From: Pseudomonas oryzagri | Lineage (GTDB): Bacteria; Pseudomonadota; Gammaproteobacteria; Pseudomonadales; Pseudomonadaceae | Length of the DNA: 64,000 bases | Direction of reading: 5' to 3' | NCBI RefSeq assembly: GCF_020831405.1 | Contig: NZ_JAJHPU010000041.1 | Span: 124,001 to 188,000 of the forward strand | Program-made: the position numbers and the translations under genes | Part shown: positions 25,402-34,213 of the stretch, in pieces | Numbering within the stretch: the first letter of the stretch is position 1 | How the letters are laid out: every line of letters begins with the position of its first letter | Notes under the pieces: generated by a model | Told to the model about the DNA's origin: nothing | Databases searched by the model: none | Seen by the model: only the letters and a program-made list of their open reading frames with translations

Positions 25402-26826
25402 ATGCAGTTGTCCATGCCCCGTTTCGATCAGGCCCCCGTGCTGGTGGTCGGTGATGTCATGCTCGATCGCTACTGGCATGGCGGGACCAGCCGCATCTCG
25501 CCGGAGGCGCCGGTGCCGGTGGTCAAGGTCGAGCAGATCGAGGACCGTCCGGGCGGCGCCGCCAACGTCGCATTGAACATCGCCGCGCTCGGCGCGCCGG
25601 CCTGGCTGGTCGGCGTCACCGGCCAGGACGAGGCGGCCGACAGCCTGGCCGAGCGCCTGCAGGCGGCCGGAGTGGCCGCGCACTTCCAGCGTCTGGCCGC
25701 GCAGCCGACCATCGTCAAGCTGCGGGTGATGAGTCGCCACCAGCAACTGCTGCGCCTCGACTTCGAGGAGCCCTTCGCCACCGACGCCGACGCCCTGCTC
25801 GGCGAGGTGGACGCGCTGCTCGACAAGGTCAAGGTGCTGATCCTCTCCGACTACGGCAAGGGCGCGCTGAAGAACCACCAGGCGCTGATCCGCGCCGCCC
25901 GCGCGCGCAATCTGACGGTGCTGGCCGATCCCAAGGGCCGGGACTTCTCCATCTACCGCGGCGCCAGCCTGATCACCCCCAACCTCGCCGAGTTCGAGGC
26001 GGTGGTCGGTCGCTGCGCCGACGAGTCCGAACTGGTGGCCAAGGGCCTGGCGCTGCTCGCCGAGCTGGAGCTGGGCGCGCTGCTGGTCACCCGCGGCGAG
26101 CACGGCATGACCCTGCTGCGCCAGGGCCACGCGGCCCTGCACCTGCCGGCCCGCGCTCGCGAGGTGTACGACGTCACCGGCGCCGGCGATACCGTGATTT
26201 CCACCCTGGCAAGCGCCTTGGCTGCCGGCGAGGAACTGCCGCAGGCGGTGGCGCTGGCCAACCTGGCCGCCAGTATCGTGGTCGGCAAGCTCGGCACCGC
26301 CACCGTCAGCGCGCCCGAACTGCGCCGCGCGGTGCAGCGCGACCAGGGCGTCGGCCGCGGCGTGATGAGCCTCGACCAGCTGCTGCCGGCCCTCGAGGAC
26401 GCCCGCGCCCACGGCGAGAAGGTGGTGTTCACCAACGGCTGCTTCGACATCCTGCACGCCGGCCACGTCGCCTATCTCGAGCAGGCCCGCGCGCTGGGCG
26501 ACCGCCTGGTCGTGGCGATCAACGACGACGCCTCGGTGACCCGCCTGAAGGGCCCCGGCCGGCCGATCAACAGCGTCGACCGGCGCATGGCGGTGCTCGC
26601 CGGCCTCGGCGCGGTGGACTGGGTGGTCAGCTTCAGCGAGGACACGCCCGAGGCGCTGCTCGCCAAGGTGCGCCCGGACGTGCTGGTCAAGGGCGGCGAC
26701 TACGGCCTCGATGGCGTGGTGGGTGCCGACATCGTGTTGGCCTACGGTGGTGACGTGAAGGTGCTTAATTTCGTCGATAGTTGCTCGACCACCGCAATTG
26801 TCGAGAAGATTCGCGAGCGCTCCTGA
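25402..26826 (+). CDS. hldE: Bifunctional heptose kinase/adenylyltransferase HldE
   Basis: HldE makes ADP-D-glycero-heptose, the donor precursor for WaaC and WaaF, in the cytosol. The N-terminal ribokinase-type domain has [24 protein letters not shown] and the catalytic [10 protein letters not shown] (about 255-264). The C-terminal cytidylyltransferase-type domain has [18 protein letters not shown] with the HxGH motif (about 341-358) and [10 protein letters not shown]. The 474-aa length equals that of P. aeruginosa. It sits downstream of msbA on the same strand. Confidence 0.97.
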   Translation: MQLSMPRFDQAPVLVVGDVMLDRYWHGGTSRISPEAPVPVVKVEQIEDRPGGAANVALNIAALGAPAWLVGVTGQDEAADSLAERLQAAGVAAHFQRLAAQPTIVKLRVMSRHQQLLRLDFEEPFATDADALLGEVDALLDKVKVLILSDYGKGALKNHQALIRAARARNLTVLADPKGRDFSIYRGASLITPNLAEFEAVVGRCADESELVAKGLALLAELELGALLVTRGEHGMTLLRQGHAALHLPARAREVYDVTGAGDTVISTLASALAAGEELPQAVALANLAASIVVGKLGTATVSAPELRRAVQRDQGVGRGVMSLDQLLPALEDARAHGEKVVFTNGCFDILHAGHVAYLEQARALGDRLVVAINDDASVTRLKGPGRPINSVDRRMAVLAGLGAVDWVVSFSEDTPEALLAKVRPDVLVKGGDYGLDGVVGADIVLAYGGDVKVLNFVDSCSTTAIVEKIRERS

Positions 26827-26946
26827 TTTACGCGGCTGGCCGGTATGCAGGGGCGGCCCGCCGCAAGAGTGATGGCACGGACTGCTGGGCTGCGGCCATC
26901 ATCGTGTGCATGGTGGCTGTGATCGGTTTAATTGTGGGAATACAGA

Positions 26947-27876
26947 ATGATTGGAATAAAGAGCATAGCCAGTTATATCCCGGCAGGCCGGATCGACAAC
27001 CTCGCCCAGGCGGCCGCCTTCGACCGTGACGAGGCCTTCGTCGCCAGCAAGATCGGTACTCCCACGCTGTCGGTGAAGGATGCCGCCGAGGAAACCTCGG
27101 ACCTGTGCGCCGCCGCCGTGCGCAACCTGTTGGCCAAGAACCCCGAGCTGCGTCTCGAGGATGTCCAGGCGCTGATCGTGGTGACCCAGAACGGCGATGC
27201 CGAAGGGCTGCCGCACACCTCGGCCATCGCCCAGCACAAGATCGGCCTGCCGAGCAACGTGGCCTGCTTCGACGTCTCCCTCGGCTGCTCCGGCTTCGTC
27301 TACGGCCTGTACGTGATCAAGGGCTTCATGGAAGCCACCGGCCTGAAGAACGGCATTCTGGTCACCGCCGATCCCTACTCGAAGATCATGGATCGCAACG
27401 ACCGCATGACTACCCTGCTGTTCGGCGATGCCGCCACCGCCACCTGGATCGGCGAGGATCCGGTGTGGGAACTCGGTCCGGCGCGCTTCGGCACCGACGG
27501 CAGCGGTGCCGACCACCTGCTCGTGCGCGACGGCTGCTTCCACATGAACGGGCGCCAGGTGTTCAACTTCGCCAGCCTGAAGATCATCCCGCACATGCAG
27601 GAAGTGCTCGATGAGGCCGGCCTCAGCCTGGACAGCGTGGACGCCTACTGCCTGCACCAGGGCAGCGGGGCCATCGTCGATGCCATCGCCAAGAGACTAG
27701 GCGAGAACGGTGACAGAGTCGTGAAGGACATGTTCGGCGCCGGCAACACCGTGTCCTCGACCATTCCGCTGCTGATGGAGCGCTACGCCTTCGAAGGCTC
27801 GGCGTGGAAGAACCTGGTGATGAGCGGCTTCGGCGTCGGCCTGTCCTGGGGTTCGGCGGTGCTGTTCCGCCGCTGA
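26947..27876 (+). CDS. FabH-like 3-oxoacyl-ACP synthase III family protein
   Basis: This 309-aa thiolase-fold condensing enzyme has the catalytic cysteine in SLGCSGFVYG (Cys114), a histidine in CLHQGSG (His237) and an asparagine in GAGNTVSS (Asn267). The Cys-His-Asn triad of FabH is therefore present, though the usual HQAN motif reads HQGS. The start MIGIKSIASYIP is the normal family N-terminus; an in-frame ATG five codons earlier is less likely. It probably condenses an acyl-CoA or acyl-ACP with malonyl-ACP, but it may be a specialised paralogue rather than the housekeeping enzyme. The neighbours are hldE and a conserved hypothetical. In P. aeruginosa this gap holds acyl-CoA dehydrogenase genes, so the gene is an accessory replacement. 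Confidence 0.88.
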   Translation: MIGIKSIASYIPAGRIDNLAQAAAFDRDEAFVASKIGTPTLSVKDAAEETSDLCAAAVRNLLAKNPELRLEDVQALIVVTQNGDAEGLPHTSAIAQHKIGLPSNVACFDVSLGCSGFVYGLYVIKGFMEATGLKNGILVTADPYSKIMDRNDRMTTLLFGDAATATWIGEDPVWELGPARFGTDGSGADHLLVRDGCFHMNGRQVFNFASLKIIPHMQEVLDEAGLSLDSVDAYCLHQGSGAIVDAIAKRLGENGDRVVKDMFGAGNTVSSTIPLLMERYAFEGSAWKNLVMSGFGVGLSWGSAVLFRR

Positions 27877-27891
27877 GCGGCGGCCTGGAAG

Positions 27892-28072
27892 GGGCGGGTT
27901 GGCCGCATGGCGGCGCAACCCGTCACGGATGCCGCCTGGCATCCCTCGCTCCCGGGGTATGACGGGGCAGGCCACAGACCGTAACTCCCCATCGGCCGCC
28001 CGACCGGCAAAGGATGCTTGAGGGCATCTTCGCCGGTTTACGCCGCTGCGCCGCTAACCCGGCCTATGCGCA
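27892..28072. repeat. Composite GTAGGGTGGG-family repeat, copy C (degenerate)
   Basis: The 27956-28072 part aligns with repeat copy A: GGGGCAGGCC, CCGTAAC, CCATC, CCGGC and CGCCGCTG blocks occur in the same order. The preceding 30 bases hold CGGGTTG and CAACCCG flanking GCGGCGC, the inverted form of a block in copy A. It fills the gap between the FabH-like gene and the convergent hypothetical gene. The terminal GTAGGGTGG is not preserved here. Confidence 0.55.
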
Positions 28073-28933
28073 GCGCCGCTGTTCCACCCATGTCTCCCAG
28101 CTGATCCGCTCATCGCGAATCAGCCAGCCATCCTGCGCCGCGAAGCTTTCCGACAGCCATAGTCCGTCGGTCGGCACCGGCTGCAACACGCCCTTCTGCA
28201 GGGTGAACAGCACGTTGGGTTGCTCGACCGGCATCAAGTAGAGGTCCGGGTGCTGCGGGTCCAGGCGACTGATCAGCATGCCGTCCTCCAGATACTCGTC
28301 GCTGTGGTACAGGCTGGGCGCCTGCACCGTGGCGGGCAGCTCCAGACGCAGGTCGTAGACCAGTTGCAGCGAGGAGGTCGGCAGGTGCACGTAGGCCTGC
28401 GGGCGCTCCAGCAGGGGCAGTTCGCCGGCGTGCACCCGGCGTGCGTCGCCGCTCAGCGGGCTGAGGCGGAAGTACTGCTCGTCGTGGTGGGGCAGACTGG
28501 CGGCGTGCGGGGTGGGCAGCCAGTGCTCGCCGAAGCGGCCGCCCAGCCAGCCACGCGGCGTTTCTACCAGGCACTCCTCGGCCACCTCCTGCAGCGCGGT
28601 GTGCAGCGGCAGGTGCAGCTCGTGGCTCGGCACGTAGCCGGAGATCAACTTGAGCACGCAGTCGCCACGGTCGCGGCGCTGCTGGCGCACCAGCAGCCAG
28701 TAGTCGCGGCCCTGCCAGGCGAGGGTCAGGCGCACCGAGACGCCGAGATTGGCCAATTCGCAAGTAAAGTGGCGGGGATCGGCGATCTGCAGCGGCCGCC
28801 GCCGCTCGAGCATCTGGCTGAAGTTCAGCGGTGCGCCCAGCGGCTGGTAGACCAGGCACTGCGGATCGGCCTCGACGTACAGCGGCAGGGTTTTGAAGGT
28901 GCTCGGGCTTTTGCGGGCGAGAATCCTCGGCAT
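28064..28933 (-). CDS. Conserved hypothetical protein
   Basis: The 289-aa protein begins MPRILARKSPSTFKTLPLYVE and has no signal peptide or membrane segment, so it is predicted to be cytosolic. Visible conserved-looking blocks are QPLGAPLNFSQML, VLKLISGYVPSHELHLPLH, ALQEVAEECLVET and DGWLIRDERISWETW. The ALQEVAEECL helix faintly recalls a Nudix helix, but the full consensus is missing, so I make no functional call. GAGGAG precedes the start. In P. aeruginosa a hypothetical gene occupies the same place next to the aldo/keto reductase. Confidence 0.75.
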   Translation of the reverse strand: MPRILARKSPSTFKTLPLYVEADPQCLVYQPLGAPLNFSQMLERRRPLQIADPRHFTCELANLGVSVRLTLAWQGRDYWLLVRQQRRDRGDCVLKLISGYVPSHELHLPLHTALQEVAEECLVETPRGWLGGRFGEHWLPTPHAASLPHHDEQYFRLSPLSGDARRVHAGELPLLERPQAYVHLPTSSLQLVYDLRLELPATVQAPSLYHSDEYLEDGMLISRLDPQHPDLYLMPVEQPNVLFTLQKGVLQPVPTDGLWLSESFAAQDGWLIRDERISWETWVEQRRCA

Positions 28934-29051
28934 TGGTGACTCCTCTTCGGCTGACGAATGGCGAGCGGGCGGGAGGTAGGCCCGTCGCGAGTCAGGACAG
29001 GGTAGCCGACTCAGCCCGCCGTGGTCGGACCGGTCGTCGCGCCCGCCGGCT

Positions 29052-29873
29052 TCAGTGCCCGGCGGTCTGCAGGCGATGGAGCACCGCGGCGGCGGTGGCC
29101 GCGTTGTGGGCCAGGTGCGCCGGGGTGATGGTGCCGATAATCGCACTGTTCACCGCCGGATGGGCGAAGATCAGCTCGAAGCTGGCGCGCACCGGGTCCT
29201 CTCCGCTCAGGCAGGCGTGGCCGCTGGCCAGCGCTTTTTTGATCAGAATGCCCTTGCCGTGGGCGGCGGCGAAATCGAGCACCGGGCGCTCGCCCTGCTC
29301 GGCGAGGTTGTAGGTGACCATCGCGCAATCGCCGGCCTCCAGCGCCTTGAGGCCGCCGGCGACGGTCTTGCCGGAGAAGCCGAAGGCGCGGATCAGGCCT
29401 TCGCGTTTGAGCTCGGCGAGGGTGGCGTACACCTCCTGCTCGAGCACCGCGAGGTCCTGGCCGTCGGAGTGCACCAGCACCAGGTCCAGGTAGTCGGTCT
29501 CCAGGCGCTTGAGGCTGCGCTCGACCGACATGCGGGTATGCGCGGCGCTGAAGTCGAAGTGCGAGGCGCCCTGCTCGAACTCCTCGCCGACCTTGCTGCA
29601 GATCACCCAGTCGTGGCGCTGGCCGCGCAGCAGCGGGCCGAGGCGCTGCTCGCTGACGCCGTAGGCCGGTGCGGTGTCCAGCAGGTTGATGCCGAGCGCG
29701 CGGGCTTGGGCGAGCAGTTCGCCGGCGGCGCGGTCGTCGGGGATAGTGAAGCCGCTGGGGTACTTCACGCCCTGGTCGCGACCGAGCTTGACCGTGCCGA
29801 GGCCCAGCGGCGAGACGACGAGGCCGGTCGAGCCGAGCGGACGGTGGAGGTCATGCAGGGTGACGGAAGACAT
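29052..29873 (-). CDS. Aldo/keto reductase
   Basis: The 273-aa TIM-barrel oxidoreductase has the four catalytic residues in order: Asp and Tyr in NLLDTAPAYGVSE, Lys in ICSKVGEEF and His in LVLVHSDGQ. The cofactor-binding region is in the last third (AMVTYNLAEQ). It probably uses NADPH; the substrate is unknown. It follows the FAD oxidoreductase on the same strand after a 218-base gap that contains a hairpin. Confidence 0.88.
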   Translation of the reverse strand: MSSVTLHDLHRPLGSTGLVVSPLGLGTVKLGRDQGVKYPSGFTIPDDRAAGELLAQARALGINLLDTAPAYGVSEQRLGPLLRGQRHDWVICSKVGEEFEQGASHFDFSAAHTRMSVERSLKRLETDYLDLVLVHSDGQDLAVLEQEVYATLAELKREGLIRAFGFSGKTVAGGLKALEAGDCAMVTYNLAEQGERPVLDFAAAHGKGILIKKALASGHACLSGEDPVRASFELIFAHPAVNSAIIGTITPAHLAHNAATAAAVLHRLQTAGH

Positions 29874-29935
29874 CGAGGGCTCCTCAATAATAAAAGCATG
29901 GCTCTGTGTAGCGACTGGCCGTAGTGAGTCGCAGC

Positions 29936-29963
29936 GTAGAAAAATCGCGCGGCGATTTTCTAC
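29936..29963. other. Hairpin between oxidoreductase genes
   Basis: GTAGAAAAATCGC and GCGATTTTCTAC form a 12-bp stem with one bulged A. The element lies in the 218-base gap upstream of the aldo/keto reductase and downstream of the FAD oxidoreductase on the minus strand. There is no following T-tract, so it may be a processing or repeat element. The rest of the gap shows nothing recognisable. Confidence 0.45.
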
Positions 29964-30091
29964 CGACAGTCGTGCCAGCGCCTATCCGGGGGCAATCGCG
30001 GCACCAGTTGCCCACCCTTGCCTACCCTGAGGCTCCGCGCCCGGGCGGCAAAAACGCGCGGCCCTGTGCGGTGGCACGGCCGCCGGCAGGG

Positions 30092-31267
30092 TCAGCCGAA
30101 CAGGCTTTGCCACGGCGCCGGCGCAACGCTCGGCCGCGGCAGTTCCGGCAGGGCAGGGCGATCGACCGCCTGGATGCCGGCGCGCTCGAGAGCACCGATC
30201 ACCCGGTCGGCGAAGTCCGGCGCCAGCGCCAGCTTGGTCGGCCAGCCGACCAGCAGGGCGCCCTGCTCGCTGAGGAAGGCGTTGTCCGGGCGCACCAGGC
30301 CGGACTGCGCCGGTTCGGCGCGGTCCACGCGCAGGGTGCGCCACTGCGCGGCGGCGAGATCGACCCAGGGCAGCAGCTCGGCCAGCTCGCGGCGGGCGAA
30401 GGCGAGTTGCGCCGCCTCGTCGCGCGCCACGCCGTCGGCCTCGGCCAGGTCGCCGCCGAGGTACCAGACCCAATGGCCGTCGGCGGCCGGATGGGTGGTG
30501 ATGGTGACGCGCGGCTTGGTGCCGCCGCCCAGGCAGTGGGCATACAGCGGTTTGAGGCTGGCGGCCTTGACCAGCACCATGTGCAGCGGACGCAGCTGCT
30601 GCGCCGGCTCGGCGAGGCCCAGCTCGCGCAGCAGGTCGGCATTGCCGGAGCCGGCGCACAGCACCACGCGGCGGGCGCGGATTTCGCGGCCGTCGACGAT
30701 CAGGCCGACCAGCTCGCCGCCTTCGCGCAGCGGCTCGAGGCGTTCGCCGGCCAGCAGACCGTCGCCCGCCAGTTCGGCGAGGCGGGCGATCAGGCTGGGT
30801 ACGTCGAGCACCAGTTCGGCCAGGCGGTAGACGCGGCCCTTGAATTGCGGGTGCTGCAGCGCGGGGGGCAGTTCGCTGCCCTTGACCTGGTCGACCCGGC
30901 CGCGCATCGCCTTGCTGGCGAAGAAACCGGTCAGGTTGCCGGCCAGGGTGCCCGGCGACCATAGGTAGTGGGCGTCGGAAAGCAGGCGTACGCCGGTGAG
31001 GTCCAGCTCGCCGGCGCCGGTCAGCGCCTCGCGCCAGCGCCGCGGCATGTCGGCGATCGCCTCGGAAGAGCCGGTCAGCGCACCGGACAGCGCGTACTTG
31101 GTGCCGCCGTGGATGATCCCCTGCGATTTCACGCTCTGGCCGCCACCGAGGGCGCCGCGCTCCACCAGCAGGCTGGCGTAGCCCAGGCGGCGCAGGCGGG
31201 CGTTGAGCCACAGGCCGGCGATGCCGCCGCCGACGATCAGGACGTCCGTGCTGAGGGGATGGGACAT
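30092..31267 (-). CDS. FAD-dependent oxidoreductase (DAO family)
   Basis: The 391-aa protein has the N-terminal dinucleotide-binding motif VLIVGGGIAGLWLNARL with the ligand acidic residue in LLVERG. The glycerol-3-phosphate-oxidase-like segment KSQGIIHGGTKYAL follows. The second half contains a FAD motif around GREIRARRVVLCAGSGNADLL. The reaction is an FAD-linked oxidation of an amine or hydroxyl group; the substrate is not known. It is flanked by an SMR transporter gene and an aldo/keto reductase in the same order as in P. aeruginosa. Confidence 0.88.
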   Translation of the reverse strand: MSHPLSTDVLIVGGGIAGLWLNARLRRLGYASLLVERGALGGGQSVKSQGIIHGGTKYALSGALTGSSEAIADMPRRWREALTGAGELDLTGVRLLSDAHYLWSPGTLAGNLTGFFASKAMRGRVDQVKGSELPPALQHPQFKGRVYRLAELVLDVPSLIARLAELAGDGLLAGERLEPLREGGELVGLIVDGREIRARRVVLCAGSGNADLLRELGLAEPAQQLRPLHMVLVKAASLKPLYAHCLGGGTKPRVTITTHPAADGHWVWYLGGDLAEADGVARDEAAQLAFARRELAELLPWVDLAAAQWRTLRVDRAEPAQSGLVRPDNAFLSEQGALLVGWPTKLALAPDFADRVIGALERAGIQAVDRPALPELPRPSVAPAPWQSLFG

Positions 31268-31312
31268 GAGCGGGTCTCGCTGGAAAACAGGCGCGCAGTA
31301 TAACCCGCCCGC

Positions 31313-31645
31313 TCAGTGGCCGGCTGAGGCGGAGAACAGCTGGATGACCAGCACGCCACCGACGATCATCCCCATTCCCAGCAGGGCCGGCAGGTCGGGG
31401 CGCTGGTCGTAGAGGGCCAGCGCGGCGACGCTGACCAGCACGATGCCCAGGCCGGACCACAGGGCGTAGGCGATGCCCACCGGAATGCTGCGCATCACCA
31501 GGCTGAGCATCCAGAAGGCGATGGCGTAGCCGGCACACACCAGCAGCAGCGGCAGCGGGCGCTGCACGCCGTCGACGGACTTGAGCGCGGTGGTGGCGAT
31601 CACTTCCGCGGCGATGGCGATGGCGAGGTAGATGTAGCCGGTCAT
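31313..31645 (-). CDS. Small multidrug resistance (SMR) transporter, EmrE-like
   Basis: The 110-aa protein has four hydrophobic helices and the essential membrane glutamate Glu14 in AIAIAAEVIATTALK. The GYAIAFWMLSLVMRSIPVGIAYALWSG stretch is the SMR signature. As a proton-coupled dimer in the inner membrane it would export cationic compounds, or guanidinium if it belongs to the Gdx subtype; the EmrE type fits better by its PVGIAYALWSG loop. GGAGGA lies seven bases before the ATG. It is transcribed divergently from a LysR regulator that likely controls it. Confidence 0.92.
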   Translation of the reverse strand: MTGYIYLAIAIAAEVIATTALKSVDGVQRPLPLLLVCAGYAIAFWMLSLVMRSIPVGIAYALWSGLGIVLVSVAALALYDQRPDLPALLGMGMIVGGVLVIQLFSASAGH

Positions 31646-31708
31646 GGTCGGTCCTCCGCGTGGTCTGCGAGGATTCTAGGGGCTGTGGCGATGGGTTAAA
31701 GTTATTGT

Positions 31709-31727
31709 CTATCTATTTGAGCGATAG
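31709..31727. promoter_or_regulatory. LysR-type T-N11-A operator
   Basis: CTATC-N9-GATAG, a perfect 5-bp inverted repeat containing a T-N11-A core, lies in the 93-base divergent gap just before the LysR gene. This is the expected layout for a LysR-type regulator that represses itself and acts on the SMR gene. Confidence 0.5.
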
Positions 31728-31738
31728 GTTGCCGGGTC

Positions 31739-32626
31739 ATGCAGTGGAATCTGGAGCAGTTGCGGCTGTTCGTCGGCGTCGCCGAGGCCCGCTCGTTTTC
31801 CGCGGTGGCGCGGCGCACGGGCAGGGCGCAGTCGGCGGTGAGCAGCGCGGTGGCCCTTCTCGAGGCCGATCTGGGCACGCTGCTGTTCGAGCGCAGCAGC
31901 GGCCGTCAGCCGCGGCTCACCCTCGCCGGTGCCGCGCTGCTCGAGGAGGCGCGCGCGGTGCTGCGCCAATGCGAGCGCCTGGAGGGACGGGCGCTGGGTC
32001 TGGCGCGCGGCGAGGAAGCGCGTCTGCGCCTCGCGCTGGACGAGGCCATGCCCTATCCGCCGGTGCTCGCCAGCCTGCGGGCGCTCGCCGAGGCCTTCCC
32101 ATCGCTCGAGGTGCAGTTGGCCAGCGGCGCGCAGGGCGACGTGGCGCGCAAGCTGCTCGAGCGGCGCGCCGATCTCGGCCTGCTGTTCCACCACGAGCAG
32201 ATGCCGCAGGCGCTGGAGCGCCAGCGCCTGGGGGCCATCGAGATGGTCACGGTGTGCGGAGCCGGTCATCCATTGGCCGGCGAGCGCCAGGTCGACCGCC
32301 AGCAACTGGCCTGTCACCGCCAGTTGCTGATGGCGCCGCAGGACAGTCGCTATGCCGGCGGCGAACAACTCGGCCCGTCGGTGTGGCGGGCCGACAGCTT
32401 CTATGTGATGGCCGAACTGGTCAGCCGCGACCTCGGTTGGGCCTGGCTGCCGCGCCATGTGGTGCAGTACCCGACCTATCAGGGCCTGTTGGTCGAGCTG
32501 GCGAGCGACTGGGTGCCGCCGCCCCTGGTGGTGGAGCTGGTCCGTCGCCGCGACGAGGCTCAGGGCCCCGCGGCGCGCTGGTTGGCCGATTGCCTGGCCA
32601 GGCAGCTGCTGGTACCCGGCGGATGA
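31739..32626 (+). CDS. LysR-family transcriptional regulator
   Basis: The 295-aa protein has the N-terminal winged helix-turn-helix MQWNLEQLRLFVGVAEARSF ... AQSAVSSAVALLEADLG (residues 1-60) followed by a periplasmic-binding-like effector domain from about residue 90. It is divergent from the SMR gene with a T-N11-A box between them, so it probably regulates that pump and its own gene. The Shine-Dalgarno sequence is weak. The effector is unknown. Confidence 0.9.
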   Translation: MQWNLEQLRLFVGVAEARSFSAVARRTGRAQSAVSSAVALLEADLGTLLFERSSGRQPRLTLAGAALLEEARAVLRQCERLEGRALGLARGEEARLRLALDEAMPYPPVLASLRALAEAFPSLEVQLASGAQGDVARKLLERRADLGLLFHHEQMPQALERQRLGAIEMVTVCGAGHPLAGERQVDRQQLACHRQLLMAPQDSRYAGGEQLGPSVWRADSFYVMAELVSRDLGWAWLPRHVVQYPTYQGLLVELASDWVPPPLVVELVRRRDEAQGPAARWLADCLARQLLVPGG

Positions 32627-32741
32627 AGTCGGGCGCAAAGTGCGCGGGCCCGCACGTTTCCTGCTGGCCAGTTGCCAGCGGGGCCCAGACGGGCAGGGCG
32701 GCCCTTTGCGCCTCTTTCCGTAAAAGGTAAGCTCCGCGCCC

Positions 32742-34016
32742 ATGAATCGCCACTTCTACACCCTGCTGTTCCACCTCGCCCTCCCGTTGATCGCCCTGCG
32801 CCTCTACCTGCGCGGGCGCCAGGCACCGGCCTACCGCCGACGTGTCGCCGAACGCTTCTCCTTCTCACTGCCAGCGCTCAAGCCCGGCGGCATCTGGGTG
32901 CATGCCGTCTCGGTCGGCGAGAGCATCGCCGCGGCGCCGCTGATCAAGGCCCTGCTCGAGCGCCACCCGGAACTGCCGGTCACCGTTACCTGCATGACCC
33001 CGACCGGCTCCGAGCGCATCCGCGCCCTGTTCGGCGAGCGGGTGCAGCACTGCTATCTGCCCTACGACCTGCCTTGGGCAGCGGCGCGCTTCCTCGACCG
33101 GCTGCGGCCGAAGCTCGCGGTGATCATGGAAACCGAGCTGTGGCCCAACCATATCCACCAGTGCGCCAGGCGCGGCATTCCCACCGTGCTGGCCAATGCG
33201 CGCCTCTCGGAAAAGTCCGCCCGCGGCTATGCGCGCTTTGCCGGTCTGACCCGGCCGATGCTCGCCGAGATGAGCTGGATCGCCGTGCAGACCGAGGCCG
33301 AGGCCGAGCGCTTCCGCCAGCTCGGCGCCCGTTCCGAGCGGGTCAGCATCACCGGCTCGATCAAGTTCGACCTGCGCATCGATCCCGAGCTCCCCGAGCG
33401 GGCCAGGGCACTGCGCGCCAGCTGGGGCGCCGAGCGGCGCCCGGTATGGATCGCCGCCAGTACCCACGCCGGCGAGGACGAACTCATCCTCGACGCCCAT
33501 CGACGGCTGCTCGCCGAGCGTCCCGACGGACTGCTGATCCTGGTGCCGCGTCACCCGGAACGTTTCGAGGCAGTGCATGTCCTATGCCAGCGCCAGGGCT
33601 TTTCGACCGTGCGTCGTTCGTCCGCCCTCCCGGTGAGAGCGGAGGATCAGGTATTGCTCGGCGACACCATGGGCGAGCTGCTGTTCCTCTATGCCCTGGC
33701 GGATGTCGCCTTCGTCGGCGGCAGCCTGGTGCCCAACGGCGGGCACAACCTGCTGGAACCGGCGGCGCTGGGGCTGCCGGTGCTTAGTGGGCCGCATCTG
33801 TTCAATTTCCTGGAGATTGCCGCGCAGTTGCGCGCAGCGGGAGCACTGCTGGAGGTCGCCAATGGCGAAGAGCTCGCGGCGCAGTTGCCAATCCTGCTCG
33901 GTGCGCCTGACCGACGCCGGCTGATGGGGAGCTCGGGGCTGGACGTGTTGCAGGCCAGCCAGGGAGCCTTGGCCTTATTGCTGGCAGGGCTGGGGCGCCT
34001 GTTGCCCACAGGCTGA
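32742..34016 (+). CDS. waaA: Kdo transferase
   Basis: WaaA transfers Kdo from CMP-Kdo to lipid IVA, usually twice, at the inner face of the inner membrane. The 424-aa GT30 protein has an N-terminal hydrophobic anchor (FYTLLFHLALPLIALRLYL), the catalytic glutamate in WVHAVSVGESIAA, the METELWPN motif (about 127-133) and the donor-site NGGHNLLEPAALGLPV. Length is normal. It is the last conserved core gene before the accessory O-antigen locus. Confidence 0.96.
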   Translation: MNRHFYTLLFHLALPLIALRLYLRGRQAPAYRRRVAERFSFSLPALKPGGIWVHAVSVGESIAAAPLIKALLERHPELPVTVTCMTPTGSERIRALFGERVQHCYLPYDLPWAAARFLDRLRPKLAVIMETELWPNHIHQCARRGIPTVLANARLSEKSARGYARFAGLTRPMLAEMSWIAVQTEAEAERFRQLGARSERVSITGSIKFDLRIDPELPERARALRASWGAERRPVWIAASTHAGEDELILDAHRRLLAERPDGLLILVPRHPERFEAVHVLCQRQGFSTVRRSSALPVRAEDQVLLGDTMGELLFLYALADVAFVGGSLVPNGGHNLLEPAALGLPVLSGPHLFNFLEIAAQLRAAGALLEVANGEELAAQLPILLGAPDRRRLMGSSGLDVLQASQGALALLLAGLGRLLPTG

Positions 34017-34213
34017 AAAACTTTGCAAGCACCGGTCGAGAAGGCAAAATGCCGGCGCCCCCAGGACGCCGATCTCGATTCGGTTGCAAGGCAGCTTTTG
34101 TCCGAGGGGCGGCATTCTTTGGATGTGCCCGGCACGCTGTCAGCCTAAGGCGATCAACTTGAATAGCAGCCGGCCTTTTCAGACCGGCGTATGTATCTGA
34201 GAAGGAGCGGTAC

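Noticed and set aside
28600-28640. Nudix-like helix in the conserved hypothetical protein at 28064-28933
   Set aside because: Only ALQEVAEECL recalls the box; the preceding Gly and the REx-EE spacing do not fit.
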